NCBI GenBank assembly: GCA_910588365.1
Contig: CAJUQS010000078.1
Location: forward strand, 1 to 50,707
Length of the DNA stretch: 50,707 nucleotides
Reading direction: 5' to 3'
From: an uncultured Oscillospiraceae bacterium
GTDB lineage: Bacteria > Bacillota > Clostridia > Oscillospirales > Oscillospiraceae
Shown here: positions 24,838 through 32,110 of the stretch, piece by piece
Position numbering within the stretch: position 1 is the first letter of the stretch
Layout of the letters: the number at the start of each line of letters is the position of its first letter
The notes under the pieces: generated by a model
Seen by the model: only the letters and a program-made list of their open reading frames with translations
The model's database searches: none
What the model was told of the DNA's origin: nothing
Translations under genes and position numbers: made by a program

Positions 24838-24900
24838 TACTTTTCTTGAAAGAAAAGTATCAAAAGAACTTTTGCCGCAAAGCATCCGCTTTGCTTTTTT
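24838..24900 (-). repeat. Interspersed hairpin-plus-pyrimidine repeat, copy 3
   Basis: On the minus strand GCAAAGC-GGAT-GCTTTGC is followed by GGCAAAAGTTCTTTTG and ATACTTTTCTTTCAAG, matching copies at 3059 and 14893 on the opposite strand. Confidence 0.55.
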
Positions 24901-25130
24901 CAATCGCCGCAGAACAGGGCGCACTGCCCGTCCGGCAGGACGGCACTCTGAATAGCAGCCTTTCTGCGTTACCGGGCGGCCAGTCCTGGTCAATCACCGC
25001 AGAACGGAGCGCATTGCCCGTCCGGCAGGACCCTTTTTCTGCCTGCGCATGGGTTCGTTACCGGGCGGCCAGTCCTGGTCAATTGCCGCAGAACGGGGCG
25101 CATTGCCCGTCCGGCAGGACCCAGGCGTGG
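24901..25130 (-). repeat. ~90-bp tandem repeat: duplicated 3' end of the amidohydrolase gene
   Basis: The phrase CAAT(T/C)GCCGCAGAAC, then GCCCGTCCGGCAGGAC, begins at 24901, 24991 and 25080, a period of 89-90 bp. The copy at 25080 holds the last codons and stop of the amidohydrolase gene. The two downstream copies still read VLPDGQCA(P/L)FCGD then a stop on the minus strand, so the gene's tail plus spacer has been duplicated twice. Spacers share GTTACCGGGCGGCCAGTCC. Confidence 0.9.
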
Positions 25131-26506
25131 CCCTCCATGCGGTTGTGAATGCCGCTGCGGCGGCACAGCTCCTCCGCGGCCCGCTGGGCGCTGCGCAGGG
25201 TGGACATCTCGTCGGCCACGGTGAACTCCCCGTCCTCCAGGAGGAACCGGCCGTCCACGGCCACGCTCTCAATGTTCTCCATGGAGGAGGAGTAGACCAG
25301 GGTGGATACCGGGTTGTGGAGGGGAATGGCCTTGGGATTCCGGTAGGGGTTGAAGATGACGAAGTCCGCCTTCTTCCCCACCTCCAGGGAGCCGATCTCC
25401 TTCTCCAGGCCGATGGACCGGGCGCCGTCGATGGTGGCCATTTCCAGCACCTTCTCAGCCGTGATGGAGACGGGATCCCTGGTAGCCACCTTCTGGAGCA
25501 GGGCCGTAGTCTTGATGAGCTCCACCATGTCCTGACCGTTGTTGCTGGCCGCGCCGTCCACGCCCAGGCCCACGGTGACGCCCGCACGGAGCATCTGGGG
25601 GATGGGCGCAACGCCGGAGGAGAGGTACATGTTGCTGACCGGATTGTGGGAAACCTTCAGATCGCACTCCCTGCTGCGCTGGATGTCCTTCTCCGTGAGG
25701 TAGACGCAGTGGACCATCAGCACGTTGGGGCCCAGGATGCCCAGCTTCTCCAGGCAGTCCGTACCGGCGCAGCCGTGGAGGATCTCCGTGGACTGGCGGT
25801 CAAAGGGCGTCTCGGACACGTGGACCGTCAGGCCCGCGTGGTAGTGCTGCACCACGTCCCACAGCATCCGCAGGTTCTTCTCCGAGTTGGACCACAGGGC
25901 CGCAGGCGCGGCCCACACCTGGATGCGGCCGTCCTCGGTATTGTGGTAGCGGTCGAAGATGCGCACCAGATCCTTCTCGATCTGCTCCGTTTTCTGGGTG
26001 ATGCCCGGGCACACGCCGAACTCCAGCCCCGTGTCCATGCAGCCCCGTCCGAAGATGGCCCGCAGCTTCAGATCCCGGAAGGCCCGCAGCACGCCGTCGG
26101 ACAGGTTCTCCCGGGGATGGGGATACATATAGTCCAGCTGGGTGGTCATGCCGCTGCGGATCCCCTCCATGCAGCCCAGCATGGAGGCCCAGTAGCAGTC
26201 CTCCTCCGTCAGATGCTGGGCAGCGGGGAATGTCATGGTGGCCAGCCAGTCGCTGAGGACCATGTCGTCCCCCAGCCCCTTCAACAGAGTCTGAAAGAGG
26301 TGGTTGTGGGTATTGATGAAGCCGGGGAACACGATCTTGCCCTGGCAGTCCACTACCTTTTTGCAGTCCTGGCAACGCTCGCTGAGCTCCTCGCTGTCCC
26401 CCAGCGCGGCAATCCGCCCGTTCTCCACCGCCATCGCGCCGTTCCAGAGAATCCGGCGCCGGGGATCCACTGTGACCAGTATTGCGTTTTTCAGTAAAAG
26501 ATCCAT
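25079..26506 (-). CDS. AtzA/TrzA/guanine-deaminase-like amidohydrolase A
   Basis: A 475-residue metal-dependent deaminase of the amidohydrolase superfamily. Metal ligands are visible: H67 and H69 in NTHNHLFQ, His in LTVHVSET and LMVHCVYLT, and Asp in GLGVDGAASNN. The subgroup (AtzA/B, TrzA, MtaD, 8-oxoguanine and guanine deaminases) removes amino or chloro groups from heterocycles. The nearby purine permeases favour a purine-related base. The start at 26506 is ATG with GGGAGGG upstream. The C-terminal VLPDGQCAPFCGN is repeated in the DNA downstream. Its leader contains a terminator-like hairpin. Confidence 0.88.
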   Translation of the reverse strand: MDLLLKNAILVTVDPRRRILWNGAMAVENGRIAALGDSEELSERCQDCKKVVDCQGKIVFPGFINTHNHLFQTLLKGLGDDMVLSDWLATMTFPAAQHLTEEDCYWASMLGCMEGIRSGMTTQLDYMYPHPRENLSDGVLRAFRDLKLRAIFGRGCMDTGLEFGVCPGITQKTEQIEKDLVRIFDRYHNTEDGRIQVWAAPAALWSNSEKNLRMLWDVVQHYHAGLTVHVSETPFDRQSTEILHGCAGTDCLEKLGILGPNVLMVHCVYLTEKDIQRSRECDLKVSHNPVSNMYLSSGVAPIPQMLRAGVTVGLGVDGAASNNGQDMVELIKTTALLQKVATRDPVSITAEKVLEMATIDGARSIGLEKEIGSLEVGKKADFVIFNPYRNPKAIPLHNPVSTLVYSSSMENIESVAVDGRFLLEDGEFTVADEMSTLRSAQRAAEELCRRSGIHNRMEGHAWVLPDGQCAPFCGN

Positions 26507-26530
26507 ACAAGCCCTCCCAATCGAATAAAA

Positions 26531-26583
26531 ACAGAAAGATGCCCAGCAACCTTTGAAAAAGGTTGCCAAACATCTTTCCTGTT
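26531..26583 (-). terminator. Terminator-like hairpin in the leader of amidohydrolase A (possible attenuator)
   Basis: Between the promoter and the start codon the minus strand reads GCAACCTTT-TTC-AAAGGTTGC nested within AAAGATG/CATCTTT, then CTGTTTTTATTC, the layout of an intrinsic terminator inside a 5' leader. The start codon lies about 20 nt past the T-run. No known riboswitch core is recognised upstream. Confidence 0.55.
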
Positions 26584-26603
26584 TCCCTATTGATTCCTTC
26601 TAT

Positions 26604-26633
26604 ATATTACTATAGATTGTGAGGTTGTGTCAA
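26604..26633 (-). promoter_or_regulatory. Promoter for amidohydrolase A
   Basis: Perfect TTGACA (minus strand, 26628-26633), 18-nt spacer, TAATAT (26604-26609), about 98 nt upstream of the start codon, which leaves a leader of roughly 90 nt. Confidence 0.7.
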
Positions 26634-26725
26634 TAAAGAATGCTAGTGATCTAATGAATTTTAGAGTATTGCATAAATTTATCGTAAATTTTTGGTTTTT
26701 CTGCCGGGGGGCCTCGGCGGGCATG

Positions 26726-28069
26726 TTACATCTTGCTCTTGATGAACTCGATCCGCTTCTGGCACTCGTCCACCAGCGCCGTCTCGTCCACGCGGGTGGA
26801 CCTGCCGTTCTGGACCACCATCTCGCCGTTCACAAACACCGTGTTCACGTCGTTGCCGTTGGCGTTGTACACCAGGGCGGAGTCCGGCTTGTGAACCGGG
26901 GCGATATGGGGCTTCTTCCAGTCAACCAGAATCAGATCCGCCTTCCGGCCGGCCTCCACCACGCCCAGCTGGTCCTCCATCCCCAGAGCCAGCGCGCCGC
27001 CGTGCGTCGCCATCTCCAGCACATCCCGGGGATAGAGAATCTGGGGATCCAGATTGTGAACCTTGTGGAGGCAGGCGGTATATTTCAGCGTACCCAGCAT
27101 GTCCTGGGCGTTGTTGCTGCCCGGGCCGTCGGTGGCCAGCGCCACGGGAATGCCCATCTTCCGCATCTCCGGCACCCGGGCCACGCCGGAGGCCAGGTAC
27201 ATATTCGCCACCGGACAGTGGATCACCTGGGCACCCCGGGTCCGGACGGTCTCCAGCTCGCTGTCATTGAGCCAGACCGAGTGGACCAGCTGGGTGTCCT
27301 CGTCCAGAAGCCCCAGGCTGTCGAAGAGCTCCACGTTGCGCATCCCCTCGTACATCTTGGCGGTTTTCTCCACCACGTCCTCGTCCTCGGAGGTGTGGAC
27401 CTGATACTTGAGCCCCAGCTTCCGGGCCAGCTCCTTGGTCGCCCGGAACAGCTCCGGCGAGACGGACCAGGAGTTGATGGGCCCCATGCTCAGCTGGAGA
27501 CGGCCGTCCTTGCCGTGCCAGGCGTCATGCAGGCGGCGGATGTCCTCCAGAATCACCTCGTCCTTTTCCCGGAAGCGCTCGGTATAGACGATGTTGGCGA
27601 AGCAGCGGCACATGCTGCCGCGGATGCCCGCGTCGGCCATGGCCTGGAAGATCTTGTCGCCGTTGTTGAGGGAGGTATAGATGTAGTGCTGGTCGATGAC
27701 GCCGGTGGCGCCGGTCTTCAGGTTCTCCAGGCTGGCGATGAGCCCGGCGTAGTAGAAGTCCTCCTCGCTCATCAACGCGGAGAAGGGCCAGATCTCCTCA
27801 CTGAGCCACTGGTACAGGTGCTTGTCGTCCGCGAGTCCCCGCATAAAGGTCTGGAACATGTGGCTGTGGGCGTTGACCAGGCCCGGCAGCAGGATCTTGT
27901 CCCCGGCCTCCAGCACCGTTTCGGCCTCCCGCTCCAGCTCCTCCATCCGCTGCGCGCCGCCGCCCACCTCCCGGATGGTATCCCCCTCGATGAGGACATA
28001 CCCGCCGCGGATAATATCGTAGCCGACATTCATGGTGACAATCCAAGGATTCTTTATTAGCGTCTTCAT
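26726..28069 (-). CDS. AtzA/TrzA/guanine-deaminase-like amidohydrolase B
   Basis: A 447-residue paralogue-like member of the same deaminase subgroup. H68 and H70 (NAHSHMFQ), His in YQVHTSED and LVHSVWL, and the Asp of ALATDGPGSNN complete the metal site; IHCPVANMYLASG is the family signature. Sequence differs clearly from amidohydrolase A, so substrates probably differ. Both begin with the short beta-sandwich segment that ends the composite domain at the C-terminus. The pair flanks a promoter, so they are regulated separately. The substrate is not inferable beyond a heterocyclic amine. Confidence 0.88.
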   Translation of the reverse strand: MKTLIKNPWIVTMNVGYDIIRGGYVLIEGDTIREVGGGAQRMEELEREAETVLEAGDKILLPGLVNAHSHMFQTFMRGLADDKHLYQWLSEEIWPFSALMSEEDFYYAGLIASLENLKTGATGVIDQHYIYTSLNNGDKIFQAMADAGIRGSMCRCFANIVYTERFREKDEVILEDIRRLHDAWHGKDGRLQLSMGPINSWSVSPELFRATKELARKLGLKYQVHTSEDEDVVEKTAKMYEGMRNVELFDSLGLLDEDTQLVHSVWLNDSELETVRTRGAQVIHCPVANMYLASGVARVPEMRKMGIPVALATDGPGSNNAQDMLGTLKYTACLHKVHNLDPQILYPRDVLEMATHGGALALGMEDQLGVVEAGRKADLILVDWKKPHIAPVHKPDSALVYNANGNDVNTVFVNGEMVVQNGRSTRVDETALVDECQKRIEFIKSKM

Positions 28070-28130
28070 AAGCGCTTCCCCCTATCCTGATTGCGGCGGA
28101 ACGGACGGGCGCGGCCGTCATTTCGCCAGA

Positions 28131-28159
28131 ATCATATATTCATCATATTTCTATATGAA
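28131..28159 (-). promoter_or_regulatory. Putative promoter for amidohydrolase B
   Basis: Minus strand TTCATA (28154-28159), 17 nt, TATGAT (28131-28136), about 62 nt upstream of the start. Confidence 0.5.
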
Positions 28160-28353
28160 TTAAGAAAACTATAGCATTTTTTTCTCCGCCGCGCAAGGGA
28201 AACGGCGAATACTGCGGATATTCTTCACTTCCTACGAAAGCAGACTCGGTTTTTTGTTGAAATTAACGTACAGTTTCCGGAAAAACCCATCCAAATTGTG
28301 CCATATCGGCTATTTGCACGGACTGGGAGGGGCGATCCCCGCGGCGGCGGCTC

Positions 28354-28382
28354 TTGACAGGGCGGCGTTTATATGCTACCTT
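28354..28382 (+). promoter_or_regulatory. Putative promoter for the ECF S-component gene
   Basis: Perfect TTGACA at 28354-28359, 17 nt upstream of a weak TACCTT (28377-28382). Confidence 0.4.
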
Positions 28383-28430
28383 GACGGCAGGCCGCCCTAT
28401 GGCGGAACAAGGAAAGAGGAGGAAATTGAT

Positions 28431-28967
28431 ATGAACTCTATTGCGAACAAGCGGGTAATCTGGATCACGGAGACCGCCGTCATGACGGCCCTTCTCATCA
28501 TTTTACAGACGGTGACCAAGGCCGCCGGGCAGTACGTCACCGGCTCCTGCGTCAACGCGGTGCTGGCCGTCTCCGTACTGGCCGCCGGGGTGTGGAGCGG
28601 GGTGGTCGTGGCACTGGTCTCCCCCTTCTTTGCCTTCCTGCTGGGCATCGGGCCCCAGCTGCTGCCCATCGTCCCCTCCATCGCGGTGGGGAATCTGGTA
28701 TTCGTGCTGCTGCTGGCACTGCTGGCCGGCGGGAGGGACGTGCCGCTCTGGCGTTCGGGCGCGGCCTGTCTGGCGGCGGCCGCCGCCAAGTTCGGCGTGC
28801 TCTATCTGCTGGTGGTAAAGCTGCTGTGTACGGTTCTGCCTCTGAAGGAGCCCCAGATCGCTGCCTTTACCATCATGTTCTCCTATCCCCAGCTGGCCAC
28901 CGCCCTCATTGGCGGCGGTATCGGCCTGCTGCTCTCGCCCATGCTCCGCAGGGCGCTGAAGCGGTAA
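28431..28967 (+). CDS. ECF-transporter substrate-binding (S) component
   Basis: A 178-residue membrane protein with about six hydrophobic segments, beginning ITETAVMTALLIILQTVTKA, the helix-1 pattern of ECF S subunits, which bind a vitamin or cofactor precursor and dock on a shared EcfAA'T module. The substrate cannot be read; no vitamin riboswitch precedes it, and no EcfA/EcfT genes are in the window, so it must use a module encoded elsewhere (group II). GAGGAGG lies 8 nt upstream of the ATG. Its position beside purine amidohydrolases raises the possibility of a purine-like ligand, without direct evidence. Confidence 0.8.
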   Translation: MNSIANKRVIWITETAVMTALLIILQTVTKAAGQYVTGSCVNAVLAVSVLAAGVWSGVVVALVSPFFAFLLGIGPQLLPIVPSIAVGNLVFVLLLALLAGGRDVPLWRSGAACLAAAAAKFGVLYLLVVKLLCTVLPLKEPQIAAFTIMFSYPQLATALIGGGIGLLLSPMLRRALKR

Positions 28968-28980
28968 CAGCGAATACATG

Positions 28981-29021
28981 AAAAGCATCCGACGCGGCTT
29001 TCTGCCGCGCCGGATGCTTTT
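28981..29021. terminator. Bidirectional terminator between converging genes
   Basis: AAAAGCATCCG.CGCGGC and GCCGCG.CGGATGCTTTT form a long stem flanked by A- and T-runs, between the ECF gene and the converging M56 gene. Confidence 0.85.
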
Positions 29022-29060
29022 GTGTGTCAGATAGAGACGGCATCTCTTCCCGCCCGCCGG

Positions 29061-31580
29061 TCAGCTGATGCCCCGCTCGTCCGCCGCCTCAAAGTGGATA
29101 TCGTCCGCCGTGATGGGGTTGAACTGAATTTTATCGGTGCCGCACGCCCGGGCCCACTCGTTGAACCGGGAGGCCACCTCCTCCTCGGTCATGTCCAGCA
29201 GGTCCTCCATGTCCGTGTCCTGCCAGAAAACAGCAATGGCGTTCAGCATCCCGCCCGCGCAGGCGTCCCGCTCCGCCACGGTGATGGCGGACTTGTCGGG
29301 GATATGGTAGGAGATGTCATAGTAGAGATCGCACCAGGCGGTGACAATACCGTCCTCCTCAATGGTGCGCTCCGGCAGGTTGGCGGCAAAGCCCGGGTCC
29401 TGCTCCGATCCCCCGGTGTGGAGGGCGCGGACCATCATGCCGTTCTCCGTGCCGGAGAGGCGGCAGGTGAGGTTGACAAACTGCTGCTCCAGGGGCTCCA
29501 GATCCACGGCGCAGTCGTCCCAGATCACGTCGCAGTTGATGCGGTTCCAGGCGTCCGCGTTCTCGTTGGCCCAGTCCAGCAGCTTCCGGTTGAACGCCTC
29601 CAGGGACAGGTCCCGGCAATCCGCCTTCCGATGGCTCAGATTGAGGACTCCGGGGTCCAACGGCCGGTCTTCGTCAGGATTCAGTGTTCGCAGATTCATC
29701 AGGGCGCCGTAGTCCTCCCGGGTGGCCTGGGGGAACTCCCGCTGCTCCTGGCTGTCCAGGCCGGCGCGCCAGGCGTCGGAGCTGGCTTGGCGGGACTCGT
29801 CCCACTGCGCCTTCTCCTCCTCCGTGGCGATGCGCAGGTTGGAGAGCTTGCCATCCTGGTAGACGGCGTACAGCTCCACGGCATCCTCGCTATAGGTGCT
29901 GTTCCCGGTGTGCTCCGTGATCCAGATGTGCTCCTGTTCGTCGTAGATCCCCCGGACCTCCCGGCCCTGGAACCACATGGTCAGGCCGTTGCCGTCCAGG
30001 TCCGGGTCGGAGAAGGTGTAGGTCAGGCCGAAGGCCGCGTAGGGGGACAGCAGCCGATCCCACTGCCCGGCGGACTCCCGGGAGGACTGGGCGTAGAGCT
30101 CCCTGTCAGGGTCCTCCCAGCCGTAGGGCGCGCCGCCCTCCACGGTCACCTCCAGGGCGCCGGTGCTGAGGCTCCGGGAGAGGGCGGCAAACTCCTCCTC
30201 CCCCACATCGCGCCCCAGCAGGGCCTTGACGCCCTTCTCCACGGCAGCGTGGGCCTGCTCATAGGCCCCAACGGTCAGCCTGGACGGGTCCAGAATGCGC
30301 AGGGTGTAGGTGTACTCCAAAAACATGGTGCGGCCGTCCTCTGTCCGGGTCCCCACCATATCGGAGAATTGCCGCGTCCGCCAGCGCTCCGCCGTCAGGG
30401 GCTCGTAGACGAACTGGAAATAGTCCTGGTACACGCCGCCTACGATCCCGGCCTGCCCGTACCGCTCAATCAGCTCCATATCCTCCGGAGTGTCCCGCTC
30501 CGCCCACAGCTTCTCCTGGTAGTCCGCCACGGTCATGTCCCGGCAGCCTTGGAACCAGAGCCCGGCCAGCCGGTCCAGCTCCTCCACGGTAAACGTGCCC
30601 TCCTCCACCTGGGGGTAGGGCCCTTTCTCCGCCGCCGAGGTGGCGAAGGCCGTGGCCACACAGCATACCAGTACCACCGCCGCCGCCAGGGCGGCAAGGG
30701 AGGTCTTCTTCAGTTTCATAATCGCTCGAATCCTTTCTTCAATGGCGTTTTTGCTGAACGCGCTGGCAAAGGGCCCCAGCCCGCTTTTACGCTCCTCCAT
30801 GTCGATGAGCGCCATGGCGTAGTCCGGTCCGGCCCGCAGGCCGAACCGCCGGACCACCGCCTCGTCGCACCGCAGCTCCAGATCCCGGCCCGCCAGGGCC
30901 AGCATGAGCCACGCCAGTGGGTTGAACCAGTGGACGCAGGCGGCGGCGGTAAAGAGGAGCTTGGACGCGGCGTCAAACCGCTGGATATGGACAAACTCGT
31001 GCTCCAGCGCATAGGCCAGCCGCCCGGAATCGGTCCAATCCGTATTTTTAGGCAGTAAGATTACGGGACGGAATAGGCCGTAGGTCAGCGGGGCCTCGAT
31101 CCGATCCCACTGCCGGAGGGCGATGGGACGCCGCAGCCGGTGGTCCGCCAGCCACCTCTCCGCCCACTCCCCCTCCGCGGGCAGCGCAGTACGGAACTCC
31201 CGGCAGCAGCGGACATAGGACACCAGGAAGTACAGGGCGCACACCGCCGCTCCAGCGATCCAGAGGACGCTCCACAGAGGGACCGCCGCCGCCCCGCTGG
31301 CGGCCGCCGGGTATGGCGTGTAAGCTGGTGCCAGGGCGGGAATCGCCGGAGGGGAAATCCCCCCGCCCACAGCGGCTTCCACGGTCCCGCTCTGTACCGG
31401 GGTCAGGTTGTAGACGCTCAGAGGGGATGGCAGGGAGAAGGGCACCAGCAGGCGCGCCGCCGCCAGGGTCCACAGGGCCGGGAAGGTCCCCTTGGGCAGG
31501 CGGTGCAGGGTCAGCCGGCGCAGCACCGCCACCGCCAGAATCAGCGCCCCGCCGGACAGGCTCATTTGCATCAATGTCAT
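29061..31580 (-). CDS. M56 (BlaR1/MecR1-like) membrane metallopeptidase-sensor with large extracellular domain
   Basis: An 839-residue membrane protein. Four or five transmembrane helices lie in the first 315 residues, with the M56 zinc site HEFVH at 194-198 and LRCDEAVV downstream. After the last helix (about 293-315, SLAALAAAVVLVCCVATA) comes a long (about 520-residue) outer domain, without the SxxK/SxN/KTG motifs of a penicillin sensor. In BlaR1 relatives, ligand binding outside triggers cleavage inside and loss of BlaI repression. Here the ligand is unknown and is probably not a beta-lactam. It starts 10 nt after blaI-like gene and shares its promoter. Confidence 0.85.
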   Translation of the reverse strand: MTLMQMSLSGGALILAVAVLRRLTLHRLPKGTFPALWTLAAARLLVPFSLPSPLSVYNLTPVQSGTVEAAVGGGISPPAIPALAPAYTPYPAAASGAAAVPLWSVLWIAGAAVCALYFLVSYVRCCREFRTALPAEGEWAERWLADHRLRRPIALRQWDRIEAPLTYGLFRPVILLPKNTDWTDSGRLAYALEHEFVHIQRFDAASKLLFTAAACVHWFNPLAWLMLALAGRDLELRCDEAVVRRFGLRAGPDYAMALIDMEERKSGLGPFASAFSKNAIEERIRAIMKLKKTSLAALAAAVVLVCCVATAFATSAAEKGPYPQVEEGTFTVEELDRLAGLWFQGCRDMTVADYQEKLWAERDTPEDMELIERYGQAGIVGGVYQDYFQFVYEPLTAERWRTRQFSDMVGTRTEDGRTMFLEYTYTLRILDPSRLTVGAYEQAHAAVEKGVKALLGRDVGEEEFAALSRSLSTGALEVTVEGGAPYGWEDPDRELYAQSSRESAGQWDRLLSPYAAFGLTYTFSDPDLDGNGLTMWFQGREVRGIYDEQEHIWITEHTGNSTYSEDAVELYAVYQDGKLSNLRIATEEEKAQWDESRQASSDAWRAGLDSQEQREFPQATREDYGALMNLRTLNPDEDRPLDPGVLNLSHRKADCRDLSLEAFNRKLLDWANENADAWNRINCDVIWDDCAVDLEPLEQQFVNLTCRLSGTENGMMVRALHTGGSEQDPGFAANLPERTIEEDGIVTAWCDLYYDISYHIPDKSAITVAERDACAGGMLNAIAVFWQDTDMEDLLDMTEEEVASRFNEWARACGTDKIQFNPITADDIHFEAADERGIS

Positions 31581-31590
31581 AAGGGTTTCC

Positions 31591-31950
31591 TCACTCCACT
31601 TCTCCGACGATCTCCCGCAGGCGGGCGATCTGCTCCGCCGTCAGCTTCTTTCGCCCCAGCAGGGAGGCGAACAGCTTGTCCGTGGACCCGTCAAAGAGCT
31701 TGCCCACCAGCTCGTCCGTCTCCGCGTGCTGCACCGCCTCCCGGGAGACTAGGGGGACGCAGAGAAAATTGGGCTCCCGGCGCTCAATGGCTCCCTTGGC
31801 AATGCAGCGCTTGATGAGGGTGTAGGTGGTGTTCCGGTTCCAGCCCACCCCCCCCGCCAGCACCTCGGCGATTCGCTTGGCGGTGGCCTCCCCTTCCCGC
31901 CAGAGGACCCCCATCACCTTCAGCTCGGAATCAAACAGTTTAGGTTCCAT
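31591..31950 (-). CDS. BlaI/MecI/CopY-family repressor
   Basis: A 119-residue winged-helix repressor: KLFDSELKVMGVLWREGEAT begins the DNA-binding domain, YTLIKRCIAKGAIERREPNF contains the wing, and the C-terminal helices (about 75-119) dimerise and hold the site cut by the partner peptidase. GAAAGGAGC precedes the ATG. It is first in a two-gene operon with the M56 protein, and the promoter overlaps two dyads, so it probably represses itself until the sensor is activated. Confidence 0.92.
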   Translation of the reverse strand: MEPKLFDSELKVMGVLWREGEATAKRIAEVLAGGVGWNRNTTYTLIKRCIAKGAIERREPNFLCVPLVSREAVQHAETDELVGKLFDGSTDKLFASLLGRKKLTAEQIARLREIVGEVE

Positions 31951-31968
31951 ATGCGATGCTCCTTTCTC

Positions 31969-32022
31969 GACGACTGCAGTAGTCTATACCCGTATACTAC
32001 CACAGTAGTCTCTCCTTGTCAA
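31969..32022 (-). promoter_or_regulatory. Promoter with twin BlaI-type operators
   Basis: Minus strand TTGACA (32017-32022), 17 nt, TAGTAT (31994-31999). Two 14-bp dyads overlap or follow it: ACTAC-CACA-GTAGT (31996-32009), covering the spacer and -10, and ACGAC-TGCA-GTAGT (31970-31983), covering the transcribed start. Two operators of this kind fit BlaI/MecI autoregulation. Confidence 0.8.
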
Positions 32023-32065
32023 GAGCGGGATGAAAAATTTTCCGCCCAGCGCCGGAGGCATAAAA

Positions 32066-32096
32066 GGGCGGCCCGGTGCTTGATTGCACCGGGCCG
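32066..32096 (-). terminator. Intrinsic terminator after the malY-like gene
   Basis: Perfect 11-bp stem CGGCCCGGTGC/GCACCGGGCCG, then CCCTTTTATG on the minus strand. It ends the yjiM-ABC-malY operon. Confidence 0.8.
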
Positions 32097-32110
32097 TCCG
32101 TTTTGATGAA

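Larger units (their letters stand above)
28070..28430. other. 361-nt gene-free divergent intergenic region
   Basis: Holds promoters facing both ways, an AT-rich core (28130-28180) and a GC-rich segment at 28320-28345. No riboswitch pattern (thiamine, FMN, purine, preQ1, folate) was recognised and no small gene has a supporting ribosome site. Confidence 0.5.

Noticed and set aside
28254..28430. Upstream in-frame extension of the ECF S-component gene
   Set aside because: The extension starts at TTG without a ribosome site and crosses the likely promoter; GAGGAGG at 8 nt supports the ATG at 28431.
29061..30720. A second gene encoding the C-terminal part of the M56 protein
   Set aside because: The frame is open and continuous from the peptidase domain, and there is no ribosome site at an internal start.
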